Assembly: GCA_020630975.1 (NCBI GenBank)
Contig: JAHDID010000016.1
Span: 54,720 to 117,489 of the forward strand
Direction of reading: 5' to 3'
Source: Verrucomicrobiota bacterium
GTDB lineage: Bacteria; Verrucomicrobiota; Verrucomicrobiia; Verrucomicrobiales; DEV007
Length of the DNA: 62,770 nucleotides
Every line of letters starts with the position of its first letter. Within the stretch, counting starts at the first letter, position 1. The notes beneath the pieces were generated by a model. The model did no database searches. It was not told where the DNA came from and saw only the letters and a list, made by a program, of their open reading frames with translations. The position numbers and the translations under genes were made by a program. This document shows, in pieces, positions 1-8,500 of this stretch.

Positions 1-15
1 TCGCTATCACCCCAC

Positions 16-83
16 GTAGCGGAAGACCCCAGTCTTCCGCACTCTCAGCACGATGCATACGGAACTTTCAGAAGTTCCGCTAC
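16..83. repeat. REP-like inverted twin (GTAG hairpins)
   Basis: Two hairpins face each other. On the plus strand GTAG at 16-19 runs into stem GCGGAAGAC (19-27), loop CCCA, and GTCTTCCGC (32-40). On the minus strand CTAC at 80-83 is the foot of stem GGAACTT (61-67), loop TCAG, AAGTTCC (72-78). A GTAG tetranucleotide at the foot of a short palindrome is the published hallmark of RAYT-associated REP elements. No RAYT gene is visible in the window. The pair sits 22 bases before the first gene and may also end transcripts arriving from the left. Confidence 0.65.
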
Positions 84-105
84 ACAACCGCTCACGATTT
101 AAACT

Positions 106-804
106 ATGGCCATAGACGACGACGGAAGGACTGAAATCGCAGCCATCCTGAGCCTAGCAGCTCAGCACGATGGCCCGATCCGGGTGCTGCGCCCTCGCGG
201 TGGCTACCCAAAGGGGCTTTTCCCCTCTTCCAAAGGCAAGCACGGTGAGCTGATCGCCGATCTCGTGGGCACCATGCTGGAAGAAGTCAGCCGACTGCCA
301 CGCACAGTGCGTCTCACTCCGCTAGGCATCCACCGGCTTATCAAAAACACGCCTCAGGCCGAGCGAGCAAATCTCGTACAAAGCGCCTCGCCCCTCTACC
401 GCGAGGCGATGCTACTCGCCTGGGAGAGTACCATCACACGTGGCGAGCAGGACGACTACGACACCACTGCAGCACAGCTCTATGGCCATTGGTTTCCCGA
501 TGCCAAAGCCAAAGACGAGATGGCAGACTACCGCGAGTACCTGGCTCAAGAGATCGCCGACTCCTGGAGCCAGGCGACCACTGATGAGACGCGCAATCGT
601 CTCGCCCATCTGCTGAAGCTACTGGGCTCGAAACCACTCGGTCAGCCCAATGAAAAGGTCCCCTACACCTGCCAAGAGCACGCCACCACCGAGTCTATCT
701 TTCCCGGGGAGGATGTCATCATCACGCGTCCGGGCTGGCTTTTTCCAAAAAACCCGACACCATTATTGTTAGCAAAAGCAGAAGTCACTCCCGCATCGGC
801 CTAA
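106..804 (+). CDS. Unknown protein, 232 aa, in operon with Hsp70-like ATPase
   Basis: I do not recognise this family. The protein is soluble by eye, with no signal peptide or membrane segment. It is rich in charged helices in the middle (roughly residues 50-165) and ends in a hydrophobic/Pro-rich tail. A basic stretch near residues 28-45 (RPRGGYPKG, then SKGKHGE) could contact nucleic acid or nucleotide, but that is only a guess. The ATG at 106 follows the REP-like pair and has no clear Shine-Dalgarno. Only 9 bases separate its stop from the next start, so the two genes are very probably co-transcribed and may work together, the second supplying an ATPase. Confidence 0.7.
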   Translation: MAIDDDGRTEIAAILSLAAQHDGPIRVLRPRGGYPKGLFPSSKGKHGELIADLVGTMLEEVSRLPRTVRLTPLGIHRLIKNTPQAERANLVQSASPLYREAMLLAWESTITRGEQDDYDTTAAQLYGHWFPDAKAKDEMADYREYLAQEIADSWSQATTDETRNRLAHLLKLLGSKPLGQPNEKVPYTCQEHATTESIFPGEDVIITRPGWLFPKNPTPLLLAKAEVTPASA

Positions 805-813
805 TCACGAAAT

Positions 814-2181
814 ATGTCATCCCAACTTTCATTGTGTATCGATATCGGCGCGTCTTTCACCAAAGTCGCCGTGAAGCTAGACACCAACGAGTCATCCTGG
901 CTACTGCGCGATAAGACCAGGCAGACACGCTCGGGAGAGGAGAGCCAGCAGTTCTGCTTTCCCTCTATCGTAGCCTACAGCCTACGAGCGAAACGCTGGG
1001 CTTTCAGCTGGGATGCATCGGAGCTCAATGCCTCGGCCGATCTACTGGTGCTGCAGGATTGGAAGTCCGTGCTTTTCCACGAGCGCTACCTCGACGAGGA
1101 GTACGATCCCGCCCTGGACGGCGATGTCGACCCGATTCAGATATTCCTAGAGAAACAGGATCCTTACTTCATCGCCTACGCCTGTGCTGAGCAGTTTCTC
1201 CACTGGCTATATGATGTACACATTCCCAGACTCTTTGCCCAGTATGATGAGCTAAAAGATCTCTCGCCCGGTGACTTCGATACCCGGATCTGTGTACCCG
1301 ACTTTGTCATCGGCAGAAATGCCGGAAAAACGATCGAACGCCTCGCCTACGATGCAGGCTTTTTCAGTAGCGAATTTTTCAATATCTCTGAACCCAAATC
1401 CAGCCTGATCGGTATCCTCACCGAAGGTAGAAACCAGCAGCTAGCCGGCGGAGCCATCAACCAATCGGCGGTCTTTGGCGATCGCAAGCTGTTCGATCAG
1501 TTATCGAACTCTGAAGATGCCATCTTCTTCCTCGATATCGGCTCTTTCACTACCGATGTGGCCCTAGCCAATTTCAAACGCTTCCGGTCGAATCAGCTCG
1601 CCAAATCTCCTGCGGGTTCACTACCGCTAGGTATCTACAAGCTCGATCACACCATCCAGCAGGCACTTCCCGAAGATGTCGCCACCCGGATTGATCTGAA
1701 TAATTTGCCAGCCACCGAGAAATTTCACCGCACCGCCTACAACGAAAATCGCTTCGACCACAGCGATAGCGATGTGATCCTACTCGATGATGGCACAGAG
1801 ATCCCACTAGAGATCATCGATAGCTGTATCGATGACTTCGTCGACGCCATCATCGAGTACTGCAGCTTCTTCCTAAAGCGCTACCAGCGAGGAAAAACTC
1901 GAGCTATCGTGCTGACCGGTGGCGGCAGTATCCCGACTCGCATCTCTCAAAAACTGGTAAACGGGCTAGAAGTATTCAAATTCCCTCTGCTACGCGCCCA
2001 TCCCAATATCGGTCAGACCAAGCTCAATGTCGATCCGATCAGCGAAGAGCTGGTGCGTGGAGCCAGCGCCATCGGTGGCAACTCCGTGCTGCTAGCCCTG
2101 GAGGATACCGATGCGCTATTCGAGAATGACAAAGCCACTTCCTCGGAAGTGGTAGATAATCTCTTCAAGGCACTGGGCTAG
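814..2181 (+). CDS. Hsp70/actin-fold ATPase-like protein, 455 aa
   Basis: The ASKHA (actin/Hsp70/sugar-kinase) signatures are visible. A phosphate-1 loop lies at the N-terminus (CIDIGASFTKVAVKL, about residues 8-22). A second phosphate loop lies mid-protein (FFLDIGSFTTDVAL, about 238-251). An adenosine motif follows (VLTGGGSIP, about 368-376). At 455 residues it covers a nucleotide-binding domain only; the Hsp70 substrate-binding and lid domains are absent. The same fold could serve a chaperone-like, cytoskeletal or segregation ATPase, so the role is open. It directly follows the unknown 232-residue gene and is convergent with the zincin gene, 42 bases away. Confidence 0.75.
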   Translation: MSSQLSLCIDIGASFTKVAVKLDTNESSWLLRDKTRQTRSGEESQQFCFPSIVAYSLRAKRWAFSWDASELNASADLLVLQDWKSVLFHERYLDEEYDPALDGDVDPIQIFLEKQDPYFIAYACAEQFLHWLYDVHIPRLFAQYDELKDLSPGDFDTRICVPDFVIGRNAGKTIERLAYDAGFFSSEFFNISEPKSSLIGILTEGRNQQLAGGAINQSAVFGDRKLFDQLSNSEDAIFFLDIGSFTTDVALANFKRFRSNQLAKSPAGSLPLGIYKLDHTIQQALPEDVATRIDLNNLPATEKFHRTAYNENRFDHSDSDVILLDDGTEIPLEIIDSCIDDFVDAIIEYCSFFLKRYQRGKTRAIVLTGGGSIPTRISQKLVNGLEVFKFPLLRAHPNIGQTKLNVDPISEELVRGASAIGGNSVLLALEDTDALFENDKATSSEVVDNLFKALG

Positions 2182-2191
2182 GTAAAATTAC

Positions 2192-2227
2192 CACGGGGCT
2201 AACGCCCACACTCCAGCTTCATCCTAC
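2192..2227 (-). repeat. Hairpin with GTAG/GGAG head, convergent gap
   Basis: On the minus strand GTAG (2227-2224) begins a head containing GGAG, followed by stem GGGC, loop GTTA, GCCC. It fits the looser 'head plus variable hairpin' family seen at 11180, 17283 and 27811. It lies between two convergent stops and may act as a transcription terminator in both directions. The stem is short, so this is the weakest member. Confidence 0.35.
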
Positions 2228-4407
2228 TGGTAAATAATTCTCAAAAAAAGCTTATCATTGCTTAATAGAGAATTCGAAAACGCCACCTGAATGGTTTCGT
2301 TATCCCCACTCGTGCTCTGCACCGTCTGCACGGCACCAGTATCCGTTGTCCACACCGAAAGATCGGTCGACCACTGCACGGAGAAAGTCAGCCCTGTCTT
2401 GCTGACCACACGCCGAGTGTAGGTCAACTGACCATTAGTGATTTCAGAATGGACGATCTGTGGAAATGAAGCGCTGGATGTCGGGTTGGTATTCCAGGCC
2501 CACTCCACGGCATTCAGCACACCATCGCTGTCATTATCGGCAGAGGCATTCGATAAGTCGGCGGCAGGATAAGCGGATGCCCAGTCTGTGTAGTCGCCAC
2601 TTGCCTCCCCCACATCACCTGACAACTCAAGTCCATAACTGCCAGAGACATTGCTATCATAACCTGTTATCCTCACGTAATAGACACCGGGCTGCAAAGT
2701 GCTTGAAACGATGCGAAAATTAGTCCCTGCACCTCCGTCATCATTCGAAGCAAGAGTAGTCCCGTTGGAAGCCAACAAATCAGCCTTGGTATCGGTGCTA
2801 CCTGTCGAATTTATCGTAACAACCCCTGCGCTAAACACAGTGAACTGGATAAAATCGACATCATCTGAATATTGAATCCCATAGCTGCCAGAACTTGGCA
2901 CAAGCACTGATGTCGCACTGCTCTGCAAATTCCCAAGCGGGTCAGTACTACGATAGTTCTCCAGCCACGATTTGTTTTCCGTTATGACACGAGCATTATC
3001 CTCTAAATTCACTCTCCCGGTAGCGACTCCCAGATGGTTCACACTAGGGTTCGAATAATGACCAAGATTCGTCCCCGGATCATAGGCCATCAGAGTCTTA
3101 TATTGTGTACCGTTACTAGGGTTCGTCCAACGCCATCCAAAGCTGTAACTGGTGTACCCTTGAGATCGCTGTAACGCACTGCCCGACACATCACCCACAG
3201 CATGGTCACACCCCCAATTATGCCCCAACTCATGCGCCACAGTCCAATCCCCAGTCGCAAGGGTATCAGTAAGCCCGTAAGCATAGATCGCATTCTGAGC
3301 AGGTGTGTTTGATGCGACGGGACCATACGCCAAACCTCCGGTATCTGTTCCCTTGATAATCAAGTGCACAAAGTCGGCTCCATACTCATTGCGAAGAGTG
3401 GGCAGATTATCCATATGACCATCACTCGCATTCACCATACGATCCAGCACGACGCCACTATCGTAATCCCCAAAGCCATCTTTTGGCCCGCTGTAAGCCA
3501 CCTCCACCGTATGCACCAGCTCCACCTGTGCATCGATATTACTCGCCGCTAGTGCAGAGTTGGTATCGCTAAACTCAATATTGATGATGCCCTGCATCGC
3601 GTTCACACTACCAGCCTCTTCCCTCGCCTCAGTCGTGTAGGCACAGAGCACTCGAAACGTAGTGCTGGCGGTCATAGGCGGTGCCACAGCGCCATTACTG
3701 CTACTCGCAGCCACCTGCTCTTTGCCTCTGGCCTGAGGCGTCTCATCTACAGTCGGCACAGCTACCACTGGCTGCCCACCAGCTGCAGCAGCTACAGGCG
3801 GGGTCACCGAGCCTTTACAGCCAGGCATCAAGGCCTTGTTGATGGTTTGAATCTCGGAAACACCATCGCCAGCGTAGCGGAGGTTCTTCAGGCCGATATC
3901 TTTTCCAGTAAAAGAGCCCACCGCGACATCCTCGACAAAGGCCAAGCGAAAACTACTCAGCGGGTCGTCGCCGAGATGCCCTCGAATCACGAAATTTGTC
4001 TCACTCTGCGAAAACACCTGATCGACATGCCCCATCACTGGCCCCGACTCCAGCCCTAGATCAAACTCGATGCTGTCTCGCTCCCCTGCTGCCGCTGCGA
4101 GGATCGGCTCAAAGTCCACCTCCACGGGCTGGACTTTGGTGATGAAAGGTTTGCGCTCTTTCTGCAGCAGATCGCCCAGTCCCCGCCGATCCAGATCCTC
4201 CTGAGTTAGCAGACTCGTAGCCAGCTCGGGGGTGACTACTGCTACTTCGGCGATTTCTGGCTCCGCCGTCTGGCTTGTCGTCGCATTTGGCTCGGCCGCA
4301 GGCTCCGCCTCCGCTGAAGTTTGAGGGGCTTTAGACCTTTGGGAGACCAACAGCACGCACAGCCCGACCAAAGCTAGGCCAGACAGTATCAACGGTAATT
4401 TTTTCAT
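2224..4407 (-). CDS. Secreted metzincin-like zinc metalloprotease with PPC domain
   Basis: An N-terminal hydrophobic segment (about residues 4-22) acts as signal or anchor, followed by an Ala/Glu/Pro/Thr-rich linker. A pro-region follows, then a catalytic domain with HELGHNWGCDH (about 392-402), the HExxHxxGxxH zinc signature of reprolysin-like (M12B-type) metzincins. Downstream is a pre-peptidase C-terminal (PPC) beta-sandwich (about 505-600). Then comes an Asp/Asn-rich calcium-type repeat (DNDSDGVLNAVEW, about 620-635) and a tail ending in LFLRI, common on exported verrucomicrobial proteins. It probably degrades external protein. It is monocistronic by context, convergent with the Hsp70-like gene. 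Confidence 0.85.
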   Translation of the reverse strand: MKKLPLILSGLALVGLCVLLVSQRSKAPQTSAEAEPAAEPNATTSQTAEPEIAEVAVVTPELATSLLTQEDLDRRGLGDLLQKERKPFITKVQPVEVDFEPILAAAAGERDSIEFDLGLESGPVMGHVDQVFSQSETNFVIRGHLGDDPLSSFRLAFVEDVAVGSFTGKDIGLKNLRYAGDGVSEIQTINKALMPGCKGSVTPPVAAAAGGQPVVAVPTVDETPQARGKEQVAASSSNGAVAPPMTASTTFRVLCAYTTEAREEAGSVNAMQGIINIEFSDTNSALAASNIDAQVELVHTVEVAYSGPKDGFGDYDSGVVLDRMVNASDGHMDNLPTLRNEYGADFVHLIIKGTDTGGLAYGPVASNTPAQNAIYAYGLTDTLATGDWTVAHELGHNWGCDHAVGDVSGSALQRSQGYTSYSFGWRWTNPSNGTQYKTLMAYDPGTNLGHYSNPSVNHLGVATGRVNLEDNARVITENKSWLENYRSTDPLGNLQSSATSVLVPSSGSYGIQYSDDVDFIQFTVFSAGVVTINSTGSTDTKADLLASNGTTLASNDDGGAGTNFRIVSSTLQPGVYYVRITGYDSNVSGSYGLELSGDVGEASGDYTDWASAYPAADLSNASADNDSDGVLNAVEWAWNTNPTSSASFPQIVHSEITNGQLTYTRRVVSKTGLTFSVQWSTDLSVWTTDTGAVQTVQSTSGDNETIQVAFSNSLLSNDKLFLRIIYQ

Positions 4408-4521
4408 ATAGAAGACGATCCCTTTCTACTAGGATCATAGAACATGCTCAAGCCCAATTAGTTCAGCCTTATTGAGAGTATAACCACTATAATATTATCA
4501 CCACTTTGGCGAGTGTGACAC

Positions 4522-5115
4522 CTATTCTCGCACCGACTGCAGCCGATCGAGATGCTTGGCTAGCAGATCAAACTCGAGATTGATCTTATCCCCAACCGTC
4601 AATCCCTTCAGATTGGTCACCTCATAGGTGTGTGGGATGATCCAAATGGTGAAACTATCGTCTGCCAGCTCAGCGATGGTCAGGCTGATGCCGTTCACAC
4701 AGATCGAGCCTTTGTGCACCACCAGATGGCGATACGCCTCGGGCAGTGCGATCTGCAGCCGGAAATCCTGCCCGACTGGCTCGAGAGCCAACAGCTCGGC
4801 ACGTTCGTCGACATGCCCCTGCACGAAGTGGCCACTGAGCCGATCTCCCACCCGCAGCGAACGCTCAAGATTCGCCTGTCGTCCTGGCTGGAGGTCGCTG
4901 AGATTAGTCAGACGCATGGTCTCGTGCAGCAGGTCAAAAGCCATAGCCCCAGTCTCGTCCACAGAGGTCACCGTGAGGCAGGCACCATTCACCGCGACAC
5001 TCTCGCCTATCTCCACTTCGCTGGAAAAACTCGAGCGCACCATGAGGCGAGCCCCCTTTTCGATAGGCTCCAGACTGACGACTTCGCCGCATTCTTCGAT
5101 GATTCCGGTAAACAT
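4522..5115 (-). CDS. ribE: Riboflavin synthase, alpha subunit
   Basis: It catalyses dismutation of two 6,7-dimethyl-8-ribityllumazines to riboflavin in the cytosol. The start MFTGIIEE is nearly invariant in the family. The 197-residue length is normal, and the two lumazine-binding barrels are both present: residues 1-90 with NGACLTV, and 98-190 with KGSICVNGISLT. The last rib genes are not adjacent, and no FMN riboswitch can be seen in the 116 bases upstream. The gene is divergent from the AmiE/NamZ fusion at 5232. Confidence 0.95.
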   Translation of the reverse strand: MFTGIIEECGEVVSLEPIEKGARLMVRSSFSSEVEIGESVAVNGACLTVTSVDETGAMAFDLLHETMRLTNLSDLQPGRQANLERSLRVGDRLSGHFVQGHVDERAELLALEPVGQDFRLQIALPEAYRHLVVHKGSICVNGISLTIAELADDSFTIWIIPHTYEVTNLKGLTVGDKINLEFDLLAKHLDRLQSVRE

Positions 5116-5231
5116 GATTATAAAATGGTTACGTTTATAGCCTCAGCTTTCGGAGTGACAAACGTGATAATTAATGGAAGGCTCGCAAAAAGCCCAATTC
5201 TACCTTCAATCCACCACAAAATTCCACTGTC

Positions 5232-7658
5232 GTGATTTTTCGTTCACAGGTATTCTGGCAGTTCTGCTCTTTAGCAGTCTTTCTTTGGTTATCCACCGCC
5301 ATGGCACTCCCATCGGGTATGGACAGCGCTAAACTCTCTGAAATCGATGCGAAGATCCACGAGTCCATCGCCGCAGGCGAGCTGCCTGGAGCGGTGCTAT
5401 GGGTCGAGTCTCAGGGCGAGATCTACCACCGTGCCTATGGTGCTAGGTCTCTCCACCCAGAGCGAGAGGAAATGACGCGAGACACGATATTCGACGTGGC
5501 CTCGCTGACCAAAGTCATGGCCACGGCGCCTGCTATCCTGCACCTGCACGAGCGTGGTCTGCTGAGCATCGACGATCCAGTGGCAGCTCATATACCAGAG
5601 ATACTCGAGGCGGGCATCAATCCGAGAGCCGAGCCTGTCGATATCGAGCCGACTGCTCTACAGACACTATCGATACGCCAGCTCCTCAGCCACCAGAGTG
5701 GCCTCCCGCCATCGATCTCGATGATGACTCGGGAATTTCTCGGCTACGACGAAGGCGTGCGCCGAGCCGCCAGCATCGGCCTGATCGAGCAGCCTGGCAC
5801 ACGATTTCGCTACAGCGATGTGAACTACATCCTCCTCGGCGAGATCATCCGCCGCGTGTCTGGGCAGCCTCTCGATGTCTACACTCAGGAGCATATCTTC
5901 GGGCCCCTAGGCATGACTTTTTCCACCTACCAGCCGCCTGAGAGTCTGCAGGCAGATATCGCCCCCACCGAGATCATCGATGGCTACGGCCCGATCCGAG
6001 GCGAGGTGCACGATCCCACCTGCCGCCGGATGCGTGGTGTCGCAGGCCATGCCGGAGTCTTCTCTACGGCAAAGGATGTGGCCAAGTTCTGCCGATTTTT
6101 CCTAAATAAAGGTGTAGCTGCCAATGGAACTCGGCTACTAGACGCTGCCACTATCGATCTAGCCACCCGCACGCATACTGCAGACGAGCTACGGGCCCCA
6201 CGGGGACTGGGATGGGATATTGGCTCGCCCTTTGCCTACCAGCGGGGTGAAAACTTTCCCCACGCAGGGTATGGCCATACCGGCTGGACCGGCACCTCCA
6301 TCTGGATCGATCCCGCATCGGAAACTTTCGTCATCCTACTGGCCAACCGCAATCACCCAGCCGAGGGACGCTCCATAAAAAGCCTGCGCCGCGATATCGG
6401 CACCCTAGCCGCTGAGGCTGTCGGCTATCGGGACAAAGCTCCCACCCCAGAGCCCACTACCACGACACAGTCCGACGCCCTCGACCGCCAGCAGACTGCA
6501 GGTGGCGACCCCGGCAAAGTACAGAATGGTATCGACTTTCTCGCCGACCGCCGGTTCGACCTGCTCAGAGGACTACGCGTCGGTCTGGTCACCAATCATA
6601 CCGGCATCGGCCGCGAGCGGCGCCGCACCACTATCGATCTGCTCCACGAGTCAAAAGAGGTGCAGCTAGTCCGGCTTTTCTCACCCGAGCACGGCATACG
6701 TGGCACGGCCGACCCCGGCGAGATGGTCCAGGACGGTCGCGATCCGCTGACTGGGCTGGAAGTGATCAGCCTCTACAAAATCGACGACCGCAAGCCCACC
6801 GCCGAGCAGCTCGCAGACATCGATGCCCTGGTATTCGACATCCAGGATATCGGCTGCCGCTACTACACCTACGTCTCCACCATGGGTCTGGCGATGGAGG
6901 CGGCTCATCAGCATGGCAAAACTTTCATCGTGCTCGACCGTGTGAACCCCATCGGCGGAGAGACTGTCGATGGCCCAGTACGCACCGGTCAGGGCAATGA
7001 CTTCGTCGCCTACCACGACATCCCCATCATCCACGGTATGACCGTGGGCGAGCTGGCACGTATGTTTCGCGCCGAGCGTGGGCTAGATGGTCTAGATCTG
7101 AAGATCGTCCCCCTCCGCGGCTGGACGCGGGACATGAGATTCGATGCGACTGGGCTGCCCTGGATCAATCCCTCGCCCAATATCCGCTCGCTCACCGAGG
7201 CGCTGCTCTACCCAGGGGTAGCCCTGCTCGAGTTCACCAATCTATCGGTCGGTCGCGGCACACCCACACCATTCGAGGTCGTCGGTGCTCCATGGATCAC
7301 CGAGGGGCGACTGGCCGAGCGGCTGCTGAAAGAAAAACTACCCGGCGTCTACTTCATCCCGATCCGCTTCACACCGACTGCCAGTGCCTATAAAAATGAA
7401 GACTGCGGCGGCGTGCGCATCGTCATCACCGATCGCGACCGGATGAATGCGGTCGATGTCGGCCTCGCTCTAGGCCGTGCGATCCAGACAGACTACCCCG
7501 AGACTTTCACTCTGGACGAAAAGGGCAATACTCTGCTGCGCCAGCCAGATACCCACGCCAAATGGCTCCAGCTCAAATCCAATCGAGCCCTCCGCCGTGA
7601 CTGGGACAAAGAGCTACGCCACTTTAAGAAGCGCCGTCAGGAGTATCTGTTGTATTGA
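5232..7658 (+). CDS. AmiE-like serine hydrolase fused to NamZ (DUF1343) exo-muramidase
   Basis: This is a two-enzyme fusion of 808 residues with a signal peptide (hydrophobic 8-24, cleavage near AMA). Residues about 35-400 are a class C beta-lactamase/PBP-like serine hydrolase with SLTK (S91, K94), YSDVNY near 194-199 and HTGWTG near 350. Residues about 430-805 are DUF1343 (RVGLVTNHTGIGRER, then HGIRGTADPGE and FDIQDIGCRYYTY), the family of NamZ exo-beta-N-acetylmuramidase. In Bacillus subtilis, separate genes ybbE/amiE and ybbC/namZ sit together with nagZ for murein recycling. Here two of those activities are joined, presumably in the periplasm. Start is GTG; the codon after it begins the signal sequence. 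Confidence 0.88.
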   Translation: MIFRSQVFWQFCSLAVFLWLSTAMALPSGMDSAKLSEIDAKIHESIAAGELPGAVLWVESQGEIYHRAYGARSLHPEREEMTRDTIFDVASLTKVMATAPAILHLHERGLLSIDDPVAAHIPEILEAGINPRAEPVDIEPTALQTLSIRQLLSHQSGLPPSISMMTREFLGYDEGVRRAASIGLIEQPGTRFRYSDVNYILLGEIIRRVSGQPLDVYTQEHIFGPLGMTFSTYQPPESLQADIAPTEIIDGYGPIRGEVHDPTCRRMRGVAGHAGVFSTAKDVAKFCRFFLNKGVAANGTRLLDAATIDLATRTHTADELRAPRGLGWDIGSPFAYQRGENFPHAGYGHTGWTGTSIWIDPASETFVILLANRNHPAEGRSIKSLRRDIGTLAAEAVGYRDKAPTPEPTTTTQSDALDRQQTAGGDPGKVQNGIDFLADRRFDLLRGLRVGLVTNHTGIGRERRRTTIDLLHESKEVQLVRLFSPEHGIRGTADPGEMVQDGRDPLTGLEVISLYKIDDRKPTAEQLADIDALVFDIQDIGCRYYTYVSTMGLAMEAAHQHGKTFIVLDRVNPIGGETVDGPVRTGQGNDFVAYHDIPIIHGMTVGELARMFRAERGLDGLDLKIVPLRGWTRDMRFDATGLPWINPSPNIRSLTEALLYPGVALLEFTNLSVGRGTPTPFEVVGAPWITEGRLAERLLKEKLPGVYFIPIRFTPTASAYKNEDCGGVRIVITDRDRMNAVDVGLALGRAIQTDYPETFTLDEKGNTLLRQPDTHAKWLQLKSNRALRRDWDKELRHFKKRRQEYLLY

Positions 7659-7661
7659 TTC

Positions 7662-7691
7662 GGCCGTGTCGAAAGGCGTGTTTTGACGGCC
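7662..7691. terminator. Imperfect hairpin after the AmiE/NamZ gene
   Basis: GGCCGT at 7662-7667 pairs with ACGGCC at 7686-7691, with further weak pairing inside. No T-run follows the right arm, so a rho-independent terminator is only a possibility. It lies between the fusion gene and the likely Uma2 start at 7718. Confidence 0.3.
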
Positions 7692-7717
7692 TACCACTTT
7701 GCCCCTACCGTGATGGT

Positions 7718-8284
7718 ATGATGCCAGTGCTCGACGAACAAAGAGTAGTGCTCAGCGATGTCAGCTGGGAGGGCTACCTGCAGATCGAACAAATCCTCGG
7801 GGAAGGTCGGACTGTGCGGCTGAAATATTGCGACAACGAACTCGAAATCATGTCCCCGTCCAGACGCCACGAGCACCTCAAAAGTAACATCGGCTGCATG
7901 ATCGAACTCTACTGCCGCCGGGAAAAGATTTTCTTCCAGACTGAGGGCTCGGCTACACTCCGACGCGAGGGCAAGCGTGGTGGCGAGCCTGACGAGTCTT
8001 ATATTTTCACCAAGGGCAGCACTGAGGCCGAGCTCGTCATCGAGGCGGCACTCACCAGCGGTGGCATCGACAAACTCGCTTTTTATCGCCCTCTAGCCGT
8101 CCCAGAAGTCTGGATCTGGCAGGAAGACTCTCTCAGCGTCTGGATCTACGAAAATGGCGACTACGATCTCGCCAAGTCTAGTCAGCTCCTACCGGGCCTA
8201 GATCTAAGATTAGTAGAGAAATACGCCGACCATCCTTATACCTCAGAGGCATTGGATCGATTTGAGGCTGAAATAGAGGGATAA
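7718..8284 (+). CDS. Uma2-family (DUF820) putative restriction-endonuclease-fold protein
   Basis: The 188-residue protein from ATG 7718 matches the Uma2/DUF820 pattern. It has an N-terminal segment (VSWEGYLQIEQIL), the loop LEIMSPSRRHEHLKSNIG, then the PD-(D/E)XK-like core with EPDESYIF (about 92-99) and ELVIEAAL (about 106-113), ending with the PEVWIW strand. The family is widespread and expanded in cyanobacteria and PVC bacteria; its biological role is not established. An in-frame ATG at 7655 would overlap the previous gene and add a Cys-rich leader unlike the family, so I prefer the ATG ATG at 7718/7721. Confidence 0.8.
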   Translation: MMPVLDEQRVVLSDVSWEGYLQIEQILGEGRTVRLKYCDNELEIMSPSRRHEHLKSNIGCMIELYCRREKIFFQTEGSATLRREGKRGGEPDESYIFTKGSTEAELVIEAALTSGGIDKLAFYRPLAVPEVWIWQEDSLSVWIYENGDYDLAKSSQLLPGLDLRLVEKYADHPYTSEALDRFEAEIEG

Positions 8285-8358
8285 TATCTCGCTCGATTTC
8301 TTTAACCTCACTTAAACACCACCCAGCCAGCCCCGCACATGCCCTCAAATCATGACTG

Positions 8359-8411
8359 AATAGGGTACAATTTTCATTCAATAGGGTACAATTTTGACTG
8401 AATAGGGTACA
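8359..8411 (+). repeat. 21-bp tandem array, 3 copies of AATAGGGTACA
   Basis: AATAGGGTACA occurs at 8359-8369, 8380-8390 and 8401-8411, a spacing of exactly 21 bp (two DNA turns). The spacer is ATTTTCATTC and then ATTTTGACTG. The array lies 90 bases upstream of the LysR gene. Bases 8376-8411 are identical to 41332-41367 in front of the antitoxin gene, and a divergent two-copy version is at 24249-24280. Helically phased repeats in one orientation before genes suggest a regulator-binding array; the protein is unknown. Confidence 0.75.
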
Positions 8412-8500
8412 GTATGAGGTAGATAGCTTTCGACCTATCACCAAACCGTCCGTTTCCTTCTCATCTTCACCACCACTACACACAGACTGTCTTTCTGGGT

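Noticed and set aside
5116-5231. FMN riboswitch upstream of ribE
   Set aside because: The region is short, AT-rich and lacks the conserved RFN stems.
4628-5235. Two long plus-strand open frames over ribE
   Set aside because: They overlap riboflavin synthase on the other strand, have no family features, and look like GC-rich shadows.
8359-8411. The 21-bp repeats as a CRISPR array
   Set aside because: Only two or three copies, spacers of 10 bases that repeat between loci, and no cas genes. The period fits protein-binding sites instead.
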